Positions 1-7,911 of a stretch of 64,000 nucleotides of DNA are shown one piece after another. The DNA lies in NCBI GenBank assembly GCA_934339005.1, contig CAKRHR010000002.1, forward strand, positions 1 through 64,000. The letters run 5' to 3'. Within the stretch, counting starts at the first letter, position 1; every line of letters begins with the position of its first letter. The DNA comes from an uncultured Catenibacillus sp. (lineage in GTDB: Bacteria > Bacillota > Clostridia > Lachnospirales > Lachnospiraceae). The notes under the pieces are model-generated. The model did not search any database. It was not told the DNA's origin and saw only the letters and a program-made list of their open reading frames with translations. A program made the translations under genes and the position numbers.

Positions 1-1
1 T

Positions 2-532
2 CGTGGGGAAGCTGCAGAAGTTATTAAACAGTTAAAGGCAGAAGGTATTTCAAAGATTGTCATGATGACAGGTGACAGCGACAGAATTGCAGCAAATATT
101 GCAGAAAAGGTTGGTGTAGATGAATATTATTCAGAGGTGCTTCCTGAAGATAAAGCAGGTTTTGTGGCAAAGGAAAAAGCAGCAGGACGTAAAGTCATTA
201 TGATAGGTGACGGTATTAATGATTCACCGGCATTGTCAGAAGCTAATGTTGGTATTGCTATCAGTGACGGTGCTGAAATTGCCAGAGAAATCGCCGATGT
301 GACAGTCGGTGCGGATAATCTTTATGAAATCGTGACACTTAAGAGATTAAGTAATGCGATGATGAAACGTATCCATAAGAATTACAGACAGATTGTCGGC
401 ATTAATACAGCATTAATCGTGCTTGGTGTTGCAGGTGTATTCCAGCCGACAATGTCAGCATTATTCCATAATACATCCACAATCTTAATCAGCATGAACA
501 GTATGAAGAATCTGTTGGGTGAAAAGAAATAA
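2..532 (+). CDS. Heavy-metal P-type ATPase, C-terminal part (5' end outside window)
   Basis: The reading frame is open from base 2, so the gene begins upstream of the window and only the last ~176 residues are visible. They show the end of the P domain: the KIVMMTGDS stretch, then the hinge motif GDGINDSPAL that closes the phosphorylation site. A final pair of membrane helices follows. This arrangement is typical of P1B-type ATPases that pump metal ions such as Cu, Zn or Cd across the membrane. The metal-selecting CPC/CPX helix lies upstream, so the substrate cannot be read here. The family call is secure. Confidence 0.9.
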   Translation, partial: RGEAAEVIKQLKAEGISKIVMMTGDSDRIAANIAEKVGVDEYYSEVLPEDKAGFVAKEKAAGRKVIMIGDGINDSPALSEANVGIAISDGAEIAREIADVTVGADNLYEIVTLKRLSNAMMKRIHKNYRQIVGINTALIVLGVAGVFQPTMSALFHNTSTILISMNSMKNLLGEKK

Positions 533-704
533 TAAAAACTTTAACTTTAAGTTGAAGAATTGTCCGGTAGTTGCATGGCTGCAGGTGGCTTATATTGCAT
601 GGTGTCTGTATGCGGCGGTGCTCAATTGTGGCGCTTACATCATTGTTGGTTTTGAGGCACATGGTTATAGCATATGGAAAATGTTAGTCATTGTCGAAAT
701 ATGA
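519..704 (+). CDS. Possible small membrane protein
   Basis: This is a 61-codon frame starting with GTG and overlapping the last codons of the ATPase. The predicted peptide has a short basic N-terminus (KRNNKNFNFKLKN) and two hydrophobic stretches separated by a turn, as in a small two-helix membrane protein. There is no convincing Shine-Dalgarno site, so translation would depend on coupling to the ATPase. I do not recognise a family. It may be a chance frame. Confidence 0.3.
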   Translation: MKRNNKNFNFKLKNCPVVAWLQVAYIAWCLYAAVLNCGAYIIVGFEAHGYSIWKMLVIVEI

Positions 705-737
705 GTTATGGCAAGAAATATTGTCGATGTAGTCATA

Positions 738-767
738 TTGACAGTTCGTGACGAATACTTATATACT
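738..767 (+). promoter_or_regulatory. Promoter of the AbrB-like gene with internal palindrome
   Basis: A -35 TTGACA (738-743) and -10 TATACT (762-767) are 18 bp apart. The spacer carries the palindrome TTCG-TGA-CGAA (745-755), starting one base after the -35 box. The same arrangement recurs at 1120-1148. The ~90-nt leader that follows can form a hairpin from AAATTACG and CGTAATTT arms. Promoter and operator roles are inferred from sequence only. Confidence 0.65.
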
Positions 768-862
768 TAATGTGATGAGTTCTTAAAATTACGGGAATAA
801 CGTTGCTTGTGGCGTAATTTGCAGCATCTTATCAAGAAAATAAATAATTCGGAGGGTTAAGA

Positions 863-1123
863 ATGAATGCAGATTTGAAGCGGGATGCGAAAGTTATTTT
901 TCAGAAATCAGGAGGTACAGGACACGGCATTACAACCCGGCTGACATTACCGACAGCATGGGTTAATGCGCTTGGGGCAACAGCTACAGATCGTGGTGTG
1001 GAGATTACACTGGACCCGGATAATTACCAGATTGTCGTTCAATTTAAAAAACCTAAGGCTGATAATCAGGAACAAATTGAGCGTATGGCAAAATATTTGG
1101 AAAAAATAAAAGAAAATGCTTGA
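863..1123 (+). CDS. Small AbrB/MazE-like DNA-binding protein
   Basis: This 86-residue protein starts at an ATG placed behind a strong GGAGGG site. Residues ~23-55 (TTRLTLPTAWVNALGATA, then a short strand rich in V, I and T) look like the swapped-hairpin beta-barrel of AbrB/SpoVT/MazE-type DNA-binding proteins. The C-terminal third is a charged helix, possibly for oligomerisation. No toxin gene follows, so an antitoxin role is unsupported. Its stop codon overlaps the -35 box of the next promoter, and its own promoter shares a palindrome with that one. Autoregulation and control of the downstream RNA are therefore plausible. The fold call is moderately sure, the targets are inference. Confidence 0.65.
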   Translation: MNADLKRDAKVIFQKSGGTGHGITTRLTLPTAWVNALGATATDRGVEITLDPDNYQIVVQFKKPKADNQEQIERMAKYLEKIKENA

Positions 1124-1148
1124 CAATTCGTATCGAATTATATATACT
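1120..1148 (+). promoter_or_regulatory. Near-consensus promoter of the large non-coding RNA
   Basis: TTGACA (1120-1125), exactly 17 bp, then TATACT (1143-1148). The -35 box overlaps the stop codon of the AbrB-like gene. The spacer holds the palindrome TTCG-TAT-CGAA (1127-1137) at the same offset as in the promoter at 738. Transcription should begin near 1155, and no open reading frame with a ribosome binding site follows for over 500 bases. Confidence 0.75.
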
Positions 1149-1346
1149 AAACTCAGATGAACGAAAGACAAGTTCATCGAAAAGCTCTACAAAGTACTAT
1201 AGAGAATATAGGAAATCGGGACAGGAATGTAGTGCATGAGAAGCATACCACAGTGTATGATTCTCCATACTGAAGAGAACGTCTAAGAGCGGACAAATAT
1301 ACAAAAGATAAACGTCTGAAGTACAGACGAAGATACCAGACAGATG

Positions 1347-1488
1347 ACTCCAATGGCGGACAGATATACCAAAGAAGCGTGCTCATGATGGCAGAGATAC
1401 TTTAAGAACGGCTTAACAGTTGGATGATACACAGAAGATGAATGCCAGAAACAGGCGAAGACACATGCAGGATAACTCCAATGGCGGA
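1347..1488 (+). repeat. 128-nt-spaced direct repeat inside the RNA
   Basis: ACTCCAATGGCGGA at 1347-1360 is repeated exactly at 1475-1488. The similarity extends on both sides: a hairpin then GAAGAyAC upstream, and an A-rich GAAG tract downstream. Each super-repeat contains two ~64-nt modules, so the RNA looks built by duplication of a hairpin-plus-purine-linker unit. Confidence 0.7.
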
Positions 1489-1596
1489 TAATTTACTGAA
1501 GAAGACAGGCATATGCCTTAAAGCACAAAAGACAAATTAAAGATAATTTACACTATGAAAGGTGTGGCAGACAGGCCATACCGATTTACGAAAGAG

Positions 1597-1638
1597 AAAG
1601 TCTGATACATTACGAAGTGGTGATGTATTGGGCTTTTT
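1597..1638 (+). terminator. Intrinsic terminator of the non-coding RNA
   Basis: Arms AAAGTCTGATACAT (1597-1610) and ATGTATTGGGCTTT (1623-1636) pair over 14 bp, with several G-U pairs. The 3' arm runs into TTTTTT. Confidence 0.75.
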
Positions 1639-1718
1639 TGCCTTTTGATAACATTTAAGCTGATGACTTTTGAATCAGAGAATAACTATATTTTGCATGA
1701 AAGGGTACAGGTATATAT

Positions 1719-4700
1719 ATGAAGCTACGTAAAAAGTACATATCTATTTTAATGGCTGCGATTTTTTTTGCATTGTCGTTGTCAGCATTTGCGGAGGGTG
1801 TGCCTTCAGCTGCTGAGCATACGACAGGTGAGAAAGGTACTATGGATAGCCTTGAATCTGATGTTGAGGTTGGGGATGTTTTTGAGGAAGCAGCAGAGGA
1901 TGGGGTATTAGAATCGAGTGATGATGGTGAAGGTGAGAAAACACAGGAGGATGTTACAGATTCAGAAGAATTGACATCAGATTCAGAATATGTTGAACCG
2001 TCAGGAAGTGATACATCAGAGGAAGATGAGGGTGAAACTGTGCACAAATATTATGTTTATCCTGATATTCATTCCGAACTTTTTTCTATCAATGACAGCA
2101 GTACCGCGATTGAGGCGGCACCGGATGAAGTTGTATGGATAAAACTTAAAGAATCAGGATATATTTCAGTGTTGGACAGTTGTGAGCGCTTTGTAGATGT
2201 AACTTATGATGGTCGGGAGAATGATGATTATTTATATCATTTTAACATGCCGGCTGCAGATGTGAAGGTATCTGCATTCAGTTATGACAGTATGGTGGAT
2301 TTATGTGCAAGTAATTTACGCGAAGCTATAGGAAGTCAGCTTACAGTATCATATCAGGATTATTCGAGAACAGAACTTGATCAGGCAGGTTATGTGATTA
2401 GTACAGCATATTTTGAATTAAGTAATGGGCATTGGGCGATGTGTTGTGCACATGAATTGCTTCCGCCAACAGCAGGAACGAAGATGACGGTGACCCAGAT
2501 ATATACAGCAGAGAACAAGCTGAATGAGAATATCCGAAAAGTCATGTATTACGGTGTTGATGGGCCGGGGAATGCAGGGTATTCCTGGTCGAAGACAGCA
2601 TTAGCTGTATCGGTTGCGAATGGTCATGGTGATTCTTATTTTAAGCTTGGCTCAAAAGTCCTGGCTGAGATTTCTGCAAAGCCATCGCCACCAGCATCTT
2701 TTGTTGTATATCATCTGTCTGACGGCAACAATACAACACAGGACCTTTTATATTGGGAGAATAAAACCATTTCTTATATTCAGATTAAAAAGCAATTCTC
2801 AGGAAATAATTCTTATTCCTACAATCCAAGCGTATCTCCGGCAATTTATGGTGTATACACAGACAGTGCATGTACAAAGCCATATGATTCTCCCTATGTG
2901 GATGGAACCGGATATACATATCGTATCGAAGCAAATCTGATGACAGGGAAGATTCCTGTCCAGCCGGGTATTTATTATGTGAAAGAACTTCAGGCACCAA
3001 CAGGTTGGAGTGTGGATACAAATATTTATAAAATTGATGCATCGAACGCATTTGATGCGGCATCACCTGCACAGACAACATCTGTGAATATTCCGAATAT
3101 TGAATTAAAGACGTCTGCACGTTCCTTTGAAACAGGTGATCATATTGCGATGGCAGCATCAATCAAAATCACAGATACAGTTTCATATAAGTGGCTTCGT
3201 GGAAATACACAGTATACGATGAAGGCAACGGCGATGAATCGTTCGACAGGACAGCCAATAAAGAATCAGCATGGCGAGGCAACAGTGACAGAAAAGACAT
3301 TTATGAGTAACACATCAGGTGCGGCAAGTACAGGACAGGGAAGTGTGGATGTTGAACTTCTGGTGGATGCATCAGGTATGGAAGCACATGATATTGTAAT
3401 ATTTGAAGAACTTATGCTCAATGGCAAGCTTCAGGCTTCACATGCTGATTTATCAGATGAGAATCAGACGATTCATATTCCGGGTGCGCAGACAACTGCA
3501 AAGGAAAATAACAGTGGTATCAAGCATGCCATAGCACAAAAAAATATGGTAATTACAGATACGATTACCTACAAAAATTTGCTTCCGGGCAAGACTTACA
3601 AAGTTTCCGGTATTTTAATGGATAAGGCAACCGGTAAACCTTTAAAAACACCAGATAACAAAGATATTACAGTTGAAAAAGAATTTAAAGCTGCATCTGC
3701 AGATGGCAGTGTTGAAGTCAAGTTTGCATTTGATGGTTCACAGATGGCAGGTAAAACGATTGTTGTTTTTGAGGAAGTATACTTTAATGGACATTTGATT
3801 GCTGAACACAAAGATTTAAAGGATAGTAACCAGACAATTTATGTTCCGGATATTGGCACAACTTTAGTAGACAAAAAGTCAGAATCTCATATGGCTTTTG
3901 CGGAAAAAGACATGGTATTGACAGATACTATTACCTACAAAAATCTGATTCCAGGCAAAGAATATAAAGTAACGGGTACACTGATGCACAAAGAAACCGG
4001 TAAAGCATTAGAGATTAATGGACAGACAGTTACTGCGTCTGCAACACTGGTGCCAGAAAAATCTGACGGAACGACAGAGATTCAGTTTACATTTGACGGA
4101 AGTCAGCTAAAAGGACAAACTGTTGTAGCATATGAAACAATAACAATGGAAGGTGTTGAAGTTGCAGTACATGCAAATCTTGAAGATGAAGCACAGATGG
4201 TGCGGATTCCGGAGATACATACAACTGCTGTTAATAAAGAAAACCAGACACATGAAGCAAATGAAAATGAAAATCTTCAGATTGAAGACAAAGTCAGCTA
4301 TCAAAACCTTGTCCCGGGGAATGCATATACAGTTACTGGTTTTTTAGTAAATCAGGCTACAGGAGAAGCTGTAACAGAAAAAGGTCATAAAGTGATGGCA
4401 GAAAAAACATTTGTAGCCGAGCAGACAGATGGTGAAGTTGAATTGGATTATATGATTTCAGGAAAAACATTAAAGAATGGCATGTCATTTGTTGTATACG
4501 AAACATTATATACGCAGGAAAAGAAAATCGCAGAACATGCAGATATTAATGATGCGAATCAGACAATTCATATTTCAAGAAAGGATATTCCAGAAGACTT
4601 TCAGACACCTGCAACAGGAGATAATCAATTCATCGAAGTGGCATTTGCCCTTTTGGTGGCAGCGACAGCAATCATAGCATTTTTATTGTTGAAGAAGACA

Positions 4701-4742
4701 CGTCATCGTGGTGGTTTACAGAAGACAAATGATAAAAAGTGA
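1719..4742 (+). CDS. VaFE-repeat surface-anchored adhesin with SpaA-like domain
   Basis: This 1007-residue cell-wall protein has a signal peptide (residues 1 to ~25, KLRKKYISI then a hydrophobic core ending AFAEG) and an acidic Ser/Glu linker (~35-110). A globular N-terminal head containing a CCAHELLPP motif follows, then a SpaA-like prealbumin domain ending in YYVKELQAPTGW (~340-460). Four VaFE-type repeats come next, with DTITYKNL-type starts near residues 490, 620, 730 and 845. Each has a VVFEE-like strand and an NQTI-type end, the residues used for intramolecular cross-links. The C-terminus has TPATGD, a hydrophobic helix and basic residues, a variant LPxTG sorting signal. The head resembles thioester adhesin heads, but the expected Gln motif is not obvious. 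The role is probably host or plant-surface adhesion; the ligand is unknown. Confidence 0.85.
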   Translation: MKLRKKYISILMAAIFFALSLSAFAEGVPSAAEHTTGEKGTMDSLESDVEVGDVFEEAAEDGVLESSDDGEGEKTQEDVTDSEELTSDSEYVEPSGSDTSEEDEGETVHKYYVYPDIHSELFSINDSSTAIEAAPDEVVWIKLKESGYISVLDSCERFVDVTYDGRENDDYLYHFNMPAADVKVSAFSYDSMVDLCASNLREAIGSQLTVSYQDYSRTELDQAGYVISTAYFELSNGHWAMCCAHELLPPTAGTKMTVTQIYTAENKLNENIRKVMYYGVDGPGNAGYSWSKTALAVSVANGHGDSYFKLGSKVLAEISAKPSPPASFVVYHLSDGNNTTQDLLYWENKTISYIQIKKQFSGNNSYSYNPSVSPAIYGVYTDSACTKPYDSPYVDGTGYTYRIEANLMTGKIPVQPGIYYVKELQAPTGWSVDTNIYKIDASNAFDAASPAQTTSVNIPNIELKTSARSFETGDHIAMAASIKITDTVSYKWLRGNTQYTMKATAMNRSTGQPIKNQHGEATVTEKTFMSNTSGAASTGQGSVDVELLVDASGMEAHDIVIFEELMLNGKLQASHADLSDENQTIHIPGAQTTAKENNSGIKHAIAQKNMVITDTITYKNLLPGKTYKVSGILMDKATGKPLKTPDNKDITVEKEFKAASADGSVEVKFAFDGSQMAGKTIVVFEEVYFNGHLIAEHKDLKDSNQTIYVPDIGTTLVDKKSESHMAFAEKDMVLTDTITYKNLIPGKEYKVTGTLMHKETGKALEINGQTVTASATLVPEKSDGTTEIQFTFDGSQLKGQTVVAYETITMEGVEVAVHANLEDEAQMVRIPEIHTTAVNKENQTHEANENENLQIEDKVSYQNLVPGNAYTVTGFLVNQATGEAVTEKGHKVMAEKTFVAEQTDGEVELDYMISGKTLKNGMSFVVYETLYTQEKKIAEHADINDANQTIHISRKDIPEDFQTPATGDNQFIEVAFALLVAATAIIAFLLLKKTRHRGGLQKTNDKK

Positions 4743-4807
4743 TAATTATTAGAAATAAAATACTTTTGGTATGACAGACTGGAAATATGATATAGAGGAA
4801 AAATGAA

Positions 4808-5122
4808 AGAAAAAAGGAACACCATATCGACATCTTTGGTTCAATACGGTGTTCCTTACTGCCAACTATCCATTGGACAAGTCCTCCTGTTTTTAAGTTC
4901 CGTGTTCATTTTTTTTCATTTAAAACCTTGTTTGATTTGAATTTAATAACTACTTATTCTTTGATAGATTAAAGATAAAAGAATTAAATTATCAATTAGA
5001 TTTTAAATAAATTTTTTTAAGAATAAGATTTAGATTAGTACATTGGTCTTTACCTCTTTCTTAAAAATAAGTCCGTTTTAAAAATTTAAGTTTTTGGTGG
5101 TCCGTACTCCTTTCTTTTTGAT
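4808..5122 (-). ncRNA. Candidate small minus-strand RNA (~315 nt)
   Basis: The element runs from the expected start of a TTGACT-17-TATTAT promoter to a strong terminator. It has no ORF except a five-codon frame (MDSWQ, 4873 to 4856). That frame is preceded by a perfect AGGAGG at 4888-4883 with ideal spacing and ends right at the terminator stem. This could be an sRNA, a leader-peptide element, or the remnant of a lost gene's leader. I recognise no RNA family. Confidence 0.45.
4810..4855 (-). terminator. Strong intrinsic terminator on the minus strand
   Basis: On the minus strand GGAACACCGTAT pairs with ATATGGTGTTCC (hairpin at 4816-4855), followed by six U (A4810-4815 on the plus strand). 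On the plus strand there is no T-run, so it serves minus-strand transcription. No annotated minus gene ends here. Confidence 0.7.
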
Positions 5123-5128
5123 GGTTTT

Positions 5129-5157
5129 ATAATATCACATTATTCGACATAAGTCAA
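5129..5157 (-). promoter_or_regulatory. Minus-strand promoter of the candidate small RNA
   Basis: Reading the minus strand, -35 TTGACT (5157-5152), 17 bp and -10 TATTAT (5134-5129). No protein gene starts downstream of it. Confidence 0.6.
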
Positions 5158-5269
5158 CACTAAAAACAGAAAAAATAAAAAATATTTTTAAAAAGACAAA
5201 TATAACTGAGCATAACTGCGAAAATAAATAATAATAGTCTTAAATAAGCAAAATATTCTGACAATTATT

Positions 5270-6277
5270 CTATACGGAAAATCTTTTAATAACCTTTGTA
5301 GAAATTTCAATTTTAACTGTATGTGGAACAGGGGTATTAATTTGTTGAATTAACTGTTTGGCAGCAGTTTGTCCCATGAAGTTTCTGGAAATATCAATTG
5401 TGGATAAAGAAGGTTCGATGATACGACCTTCAGAGATATTATCAAAACCGATGACAGCGATATCTTCAGGAATCTTAAATCCACGCAGTTTCAATGCCTT
5501 GATTGCACCGATAGCGATAAGGTCGTTGTCGGCAAAGTAACAGTTGGCTAAATCATCGCCGCGATCGATAATTTCGAGCATATCGAAAAAAGCGCCATCA
5601 ATAGAAGGAGAGAGTTCATGGATGACAGATTTACCAACAGACATACCATGTTCACGAATAGCGCGATTAAAGCCGTTTTTGCGTTCAATAAAGTTTTGAA
5701 TTTTATAAGAAGAACACAGATGACCGGGTTGTGTATTGCAGCGATCTATCAGATAATTGGTTGCCAGATAAGAGCCTTGTGAGTTATTGATGAGTACACT
5801 GCTGCAATCCACAGAGTCCAAATAGGAATCAAGTAAAATCATTGGCACACCAAGGTCAAGAAACTGTTGGCATGCAGATGCTGTAATTTCTGTTCCAAGC
5901 AGAATGATACCAATACAACCTGAGATACGAAGGTCTTCAATACATTTTTGAAAATTATCTGTTTTTTCGTAGATTTGAAGTGTTTTTAACCGAAAATTAT
6001 TTTTTCGGCACTCTTGCTCAATGCCATCGGTTAATTCAGAGAAGATAGGCATATAGTTTACAATTGCATTGTGCGCACGATAAATGATGAAATAAATATC
6101 ACCGGATTGATTTTTCTTCATGGAAAGTCTTGAAAAGTCATACCCGTATTTTTCGGCTGTCTGCAATACAAGTTGTCTTGTTTGTGTGCTGACACCTGGT
6201 TTATTATTTAATGCCATGGATACGGCAGTTTGTGATAAATTTAGTTTTTTTGCAAGGTCCTTCGCAGTAATACCCAT
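5270..6277 (-). CDS. LacI-family transcriptional regulator
   Basis: This 335-residue protein starts at an ATG behind GGAGGTATC. Residues 1-50 form the LacI helix-turn-helix and hinge (ITAKDLAKKLNLSQTAVSMA). Residues ~60-335 are a periplasmic-binding-protein-like sugar sensor with the DNDLIAIGAIKAL and IAVIGFDN motifs of the family. It faces away from the isomerase/transketolase/kinase/apiosidase-like operon at 6509. A perfect palindrome (6358-6374) lies in the shared promoter region. It is probably the local repressor, released by a sugar of that pathway. The ligand is inferred only from neighbours. Confidence 0.9.
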   Translation of the reverse strand: MGITAKDLAKKLNLSQTAVSMALNNKPGVSTQTRQLVLQTAEKYGYDFSRLSMKKNQSGDIYFIIYRAHNAIVNYMPIFSELTDGIEQECRKNNFRLKTLQIYEKTDNFQKCIEDLRISGCIGIILLGTEITASACQQFLDLGVPMILLDSYLDSVDCSSVLINNSQGSYLATNYLIDRCNTQPGHLCSSYKIQNFIERKNGFNRAIREHGMSVGKSVIHELSPSIDGAFFDMLEIIDRGDDLANCYFADNDLIAIGAIKALKLRGFKIPEDIAVIGFDNISEGRIIEPSLSTIDISRNFMGQTAAKQLIQQINTPVPHTVKIEISTKVIKRFSV

Positions 6278-6357
6278 AATGATACCTCCACAGAGCTTAA
6301 TTTTTCTTCCTTTGGCACCATAATATCACACAATATTCTGAAAATAAAGTTTAAAAT

Positions 6358-6374
6358 AAAGTAAAAATTACTTT
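6358..6374. promoter_or_regulatory. Probable LacI-type operator
   Basis: Perfect inverted repeat AAAGTAA-AAA-TTACTTT between the divergent LacI-type gene and the sugar operon, eight bases upstream of the operon's -35 box. AATAAAGTTTA copies flank it on both sides. Confidence 0.55.
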
Positions 6375-6382
6375 GTTTTATA

Positions 6383-6411
6383 TTGGAATAAAGTTTATGA
6401 AGCGTTATAGT
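6383..6411 (+). promoter_or_regulatory. Promoter of the isomerase-transketolase-kinase operon
   Basis: TTGGAA (6383-6388), 17 bp, TATAGT (6406-6411). Predicted start near 6418, giving a leader of ~90 nt before the first gene at 6509. Confidence 0.6.
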
Positions 6412-6508
6412 AAGGACAGATGAAAGGTATACGAAAAAAATTAAAACTTATTAAGTTTTTCAAGAAGAAGGTATACCAAAACAGTGAAATGTGAAAGGGG
6501 ACATTATT

Positions 6509-7909
6509 ATGGATAAGATTAAACTCGGCTATGCGCCAACCCGAAGAAGTATCTTTAGTGCACCGGATGCTGTTAAATACCGTGGCTTAACAGCAAAGCG
6601 TTTGGAGGAACTTGGCATTGATTTTGTAGATATTACAGATATCAATGAGGAAGGTCTGCTTTATGATGATGAAGGCTTGAACAAGATTATTGAAAAATTT
6701 AAGAGAGAAAAAATCGATGGTTTATTCCTTCCACACTGTAACTTTGGTACAGAATTTGAATGTGCCAGACTTGCAAAAGAATTAAATGTACCTGTACTTT
6801 TATGGGGACCTTTAGATGAAAGACCTGAACCAGACGGAACAAGACTTCGCGATACACAGTGTGGTCTGTTTGCAACAGGTAAAGTTTTAAGAAGATTTAA
6901 AATTCCATTTACTTATATGACAAACTGCAGATTGAATGACCCTGTATTTGAAAGAGGTCTTCGTGATTTTATGGCTGTCTGCAATGTTGTTAAGACATTC
7001 AGAAACATCCGCATTCTGCAAATTTCTACAAGACCATTTGAATTCTGGTCAACAATGTGTAATGAAGGTGAACTCCTTGAAAAATTCAATATTCAGCTTT
7101 CACCGATTCCAATGCCTGAATTGACAGATGAAGTAAAGAAAGCAAAAGCTGAAAAAGCAGAAGTTGAAGAAGTGATGCAGTATTGCCGTGACAATATGGA
7201 AATCTGCATTAAGGATAATGAACTTGAGAACGTAGCAGCATTAAAGGTTGCGATGAAACGTCTTGCTGTTAAATACGGATGCAAAGCTATTGCTATTCAG
7301 TGCTGGAATCAGCTTCAGAGCGAACTTGGAATAATGCCATGTGCAGCCAATGCACTGCTCAATGATGAAGGTATTCCGACAGTCTGTGAAACAGATATTC
7401 ATGGTGCAATTACAGCATTGATGGTTGAAGCGGCAGGCATGGGTGAAACAAGAAGCTTTTTTGCCGACTGGACAATCCGTCATCCTGATGTTGAAAATGG
7501 TGAATTACTTCAGCATTGTGGTCCATGGCCAATTTCAATTGCAAAGGAAAAGGCAAAATTGACATATCCACTTGCATTCAGTCATCCAGGCAGCATTACA
7601 GCAGAAGCAAAACATGGTGATGTTTCATTAGTTCGTTTCGATGGTGATAATGGTGAATATTCATTATTGTTAGGCAACGCCAAAGGCATTGACGGCCCTA
7701 AAGGTATGGGTACATATCTGTGGGTTGAAGTTGAAAATATCAAACGGCTTGAAGCAAAAATTGTTGAAGGCCCATATATCCACCATTGTGTTGGTATTCA
7801 TAAAAATGTTGTTCCTGTATTATATGAAGCATGCAAATACATTGGTGTAACACCGGATTTATATGACCCAATCGAAGAAGATGTTAAAGCATATTTAAGG
7901 GGTGAATGA
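6509..7909 (+). CDS. L-fucose/L-arabinose isomerase-family protein
   Basis: I place the start at ATG 6509, behind AAAGGGG, rather than the upstream in-frame GTG at 6491. The 466-residue product has the two-part layout of the FucI/AraA superfamily: an N-terminal Rossmann-like half (GLFLPHCNFG near residue 80, LLWGPLDERPEPDG near 105) and a C-terminal barrel with acidic and His residues that could bind the metal. Members interconvert aldoses and ketoses. It heads an operon with a split transketolase, a sugar kinase and an apiosidase-like enzyme. A D-apiose to D-apulose isomerase is therefore an attractive, untested assignment. Other pentoses or deoxysugars are possible. Confidence 0.8.
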   Translation: MDKIKLGYAPTRRSIFSAPDAVKYRGLTAKRLEELGIDFVDITDINEEGLLYDDEGLNKIIEKFKREKIDGLFLPHCNFGTEFECARLAKELNVPVLLWGPLDERPEPDGTRLRDTQCGLFATGKVLRRFKIPFTYMTNCRLNDPVFERGLRDFMAVCNVVKTFRNIRILQISTRPFEFWSTMCNEGELLEKFNIQLSPIPMPELTDEVKKAKAEKAEVEEVMQYCRDNMEICIKDNELENVAALKVAMKRLAVKYGCKAIAIQCWNQLQSELGIMPCAANALLNDEGIPTVCETDIHGAITALMVEAAGMGETRSFFADWTIRHPDVENGELLQHCGPWPISIAKEKAKLTYPLAFSHPGSITAEAKHGDVSLVRFDGDNGEYSLLLGNAKGIDGPKGMGTYLWVEVENIKRLEAKIVEGPYIHHCVGIHKNVVPVLYEACKYIGVTPDLYDPIEEDVKAYLRGE

Positions 7910-7911
7910 TT

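Larger units (their letters stand above)
1155..1640 (+). ncRNA. Large structured non-coding RNA candidate, ~490 nt
   Basis: The region lies between a consensus promoter and an intrinsic terminator and has no supportable reading frame on either strand. It is purine-rich and full of short hairpins. Examples are GATGAAC/GTTCATC near 1157, GAGAAGCATAC/GTATGATTCTC near 1238, CGTCTG-aagta-CAGACG near 1313, AGGC-atat-GCCT near 1507 and GGTGTGGC-agacag-GCCATACC near 1561. Modules beginning at GGA recur at about 1291, 1358, 1422 and 1486, a spacing of 64-67 nt. The 14-mer ACTCCAATGGCGGA occurs exactly at 1347-1360 and 1475-1488. I do not recognise it as tmRNA, RNase P, 6S or SRP RNA. It could belong to a known class of large bacterial RNAs (ROOL, OLE, GOLLD, raiA) that I cannot match by eye. 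Confidence 0.65.
4743..5269. other. Intergenic region with a probable minus-strand transcript
   Basis: These 527 very AT-rich bases have no supportable protein gene above a few codons. The only organised signals are on the minus strand: a promoter at 5129-5157 and an intrinsic terminator at 4810-4855, listed separately. The stretch 5160-5269 shows only A-rich sequence at the 3' end of the LacI-type gene. Confidence 0.5.

Noticed and set aside
519..767. In-frame TGA at the end of the small membrane ORF as a possible selenocysteine codon
   Set aside because: The downstream frame is short, runs through a promoter, shows no family similarity and has no SECIS-like hairpin right after the TGA.
1174..1386. 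70-codon minus-strand frame over the large RNA
   Set aside because: It has no ribosome binding site, an odd composition, and lies antisense to a region with its own plus-strand promoter, terminator and hairpins.
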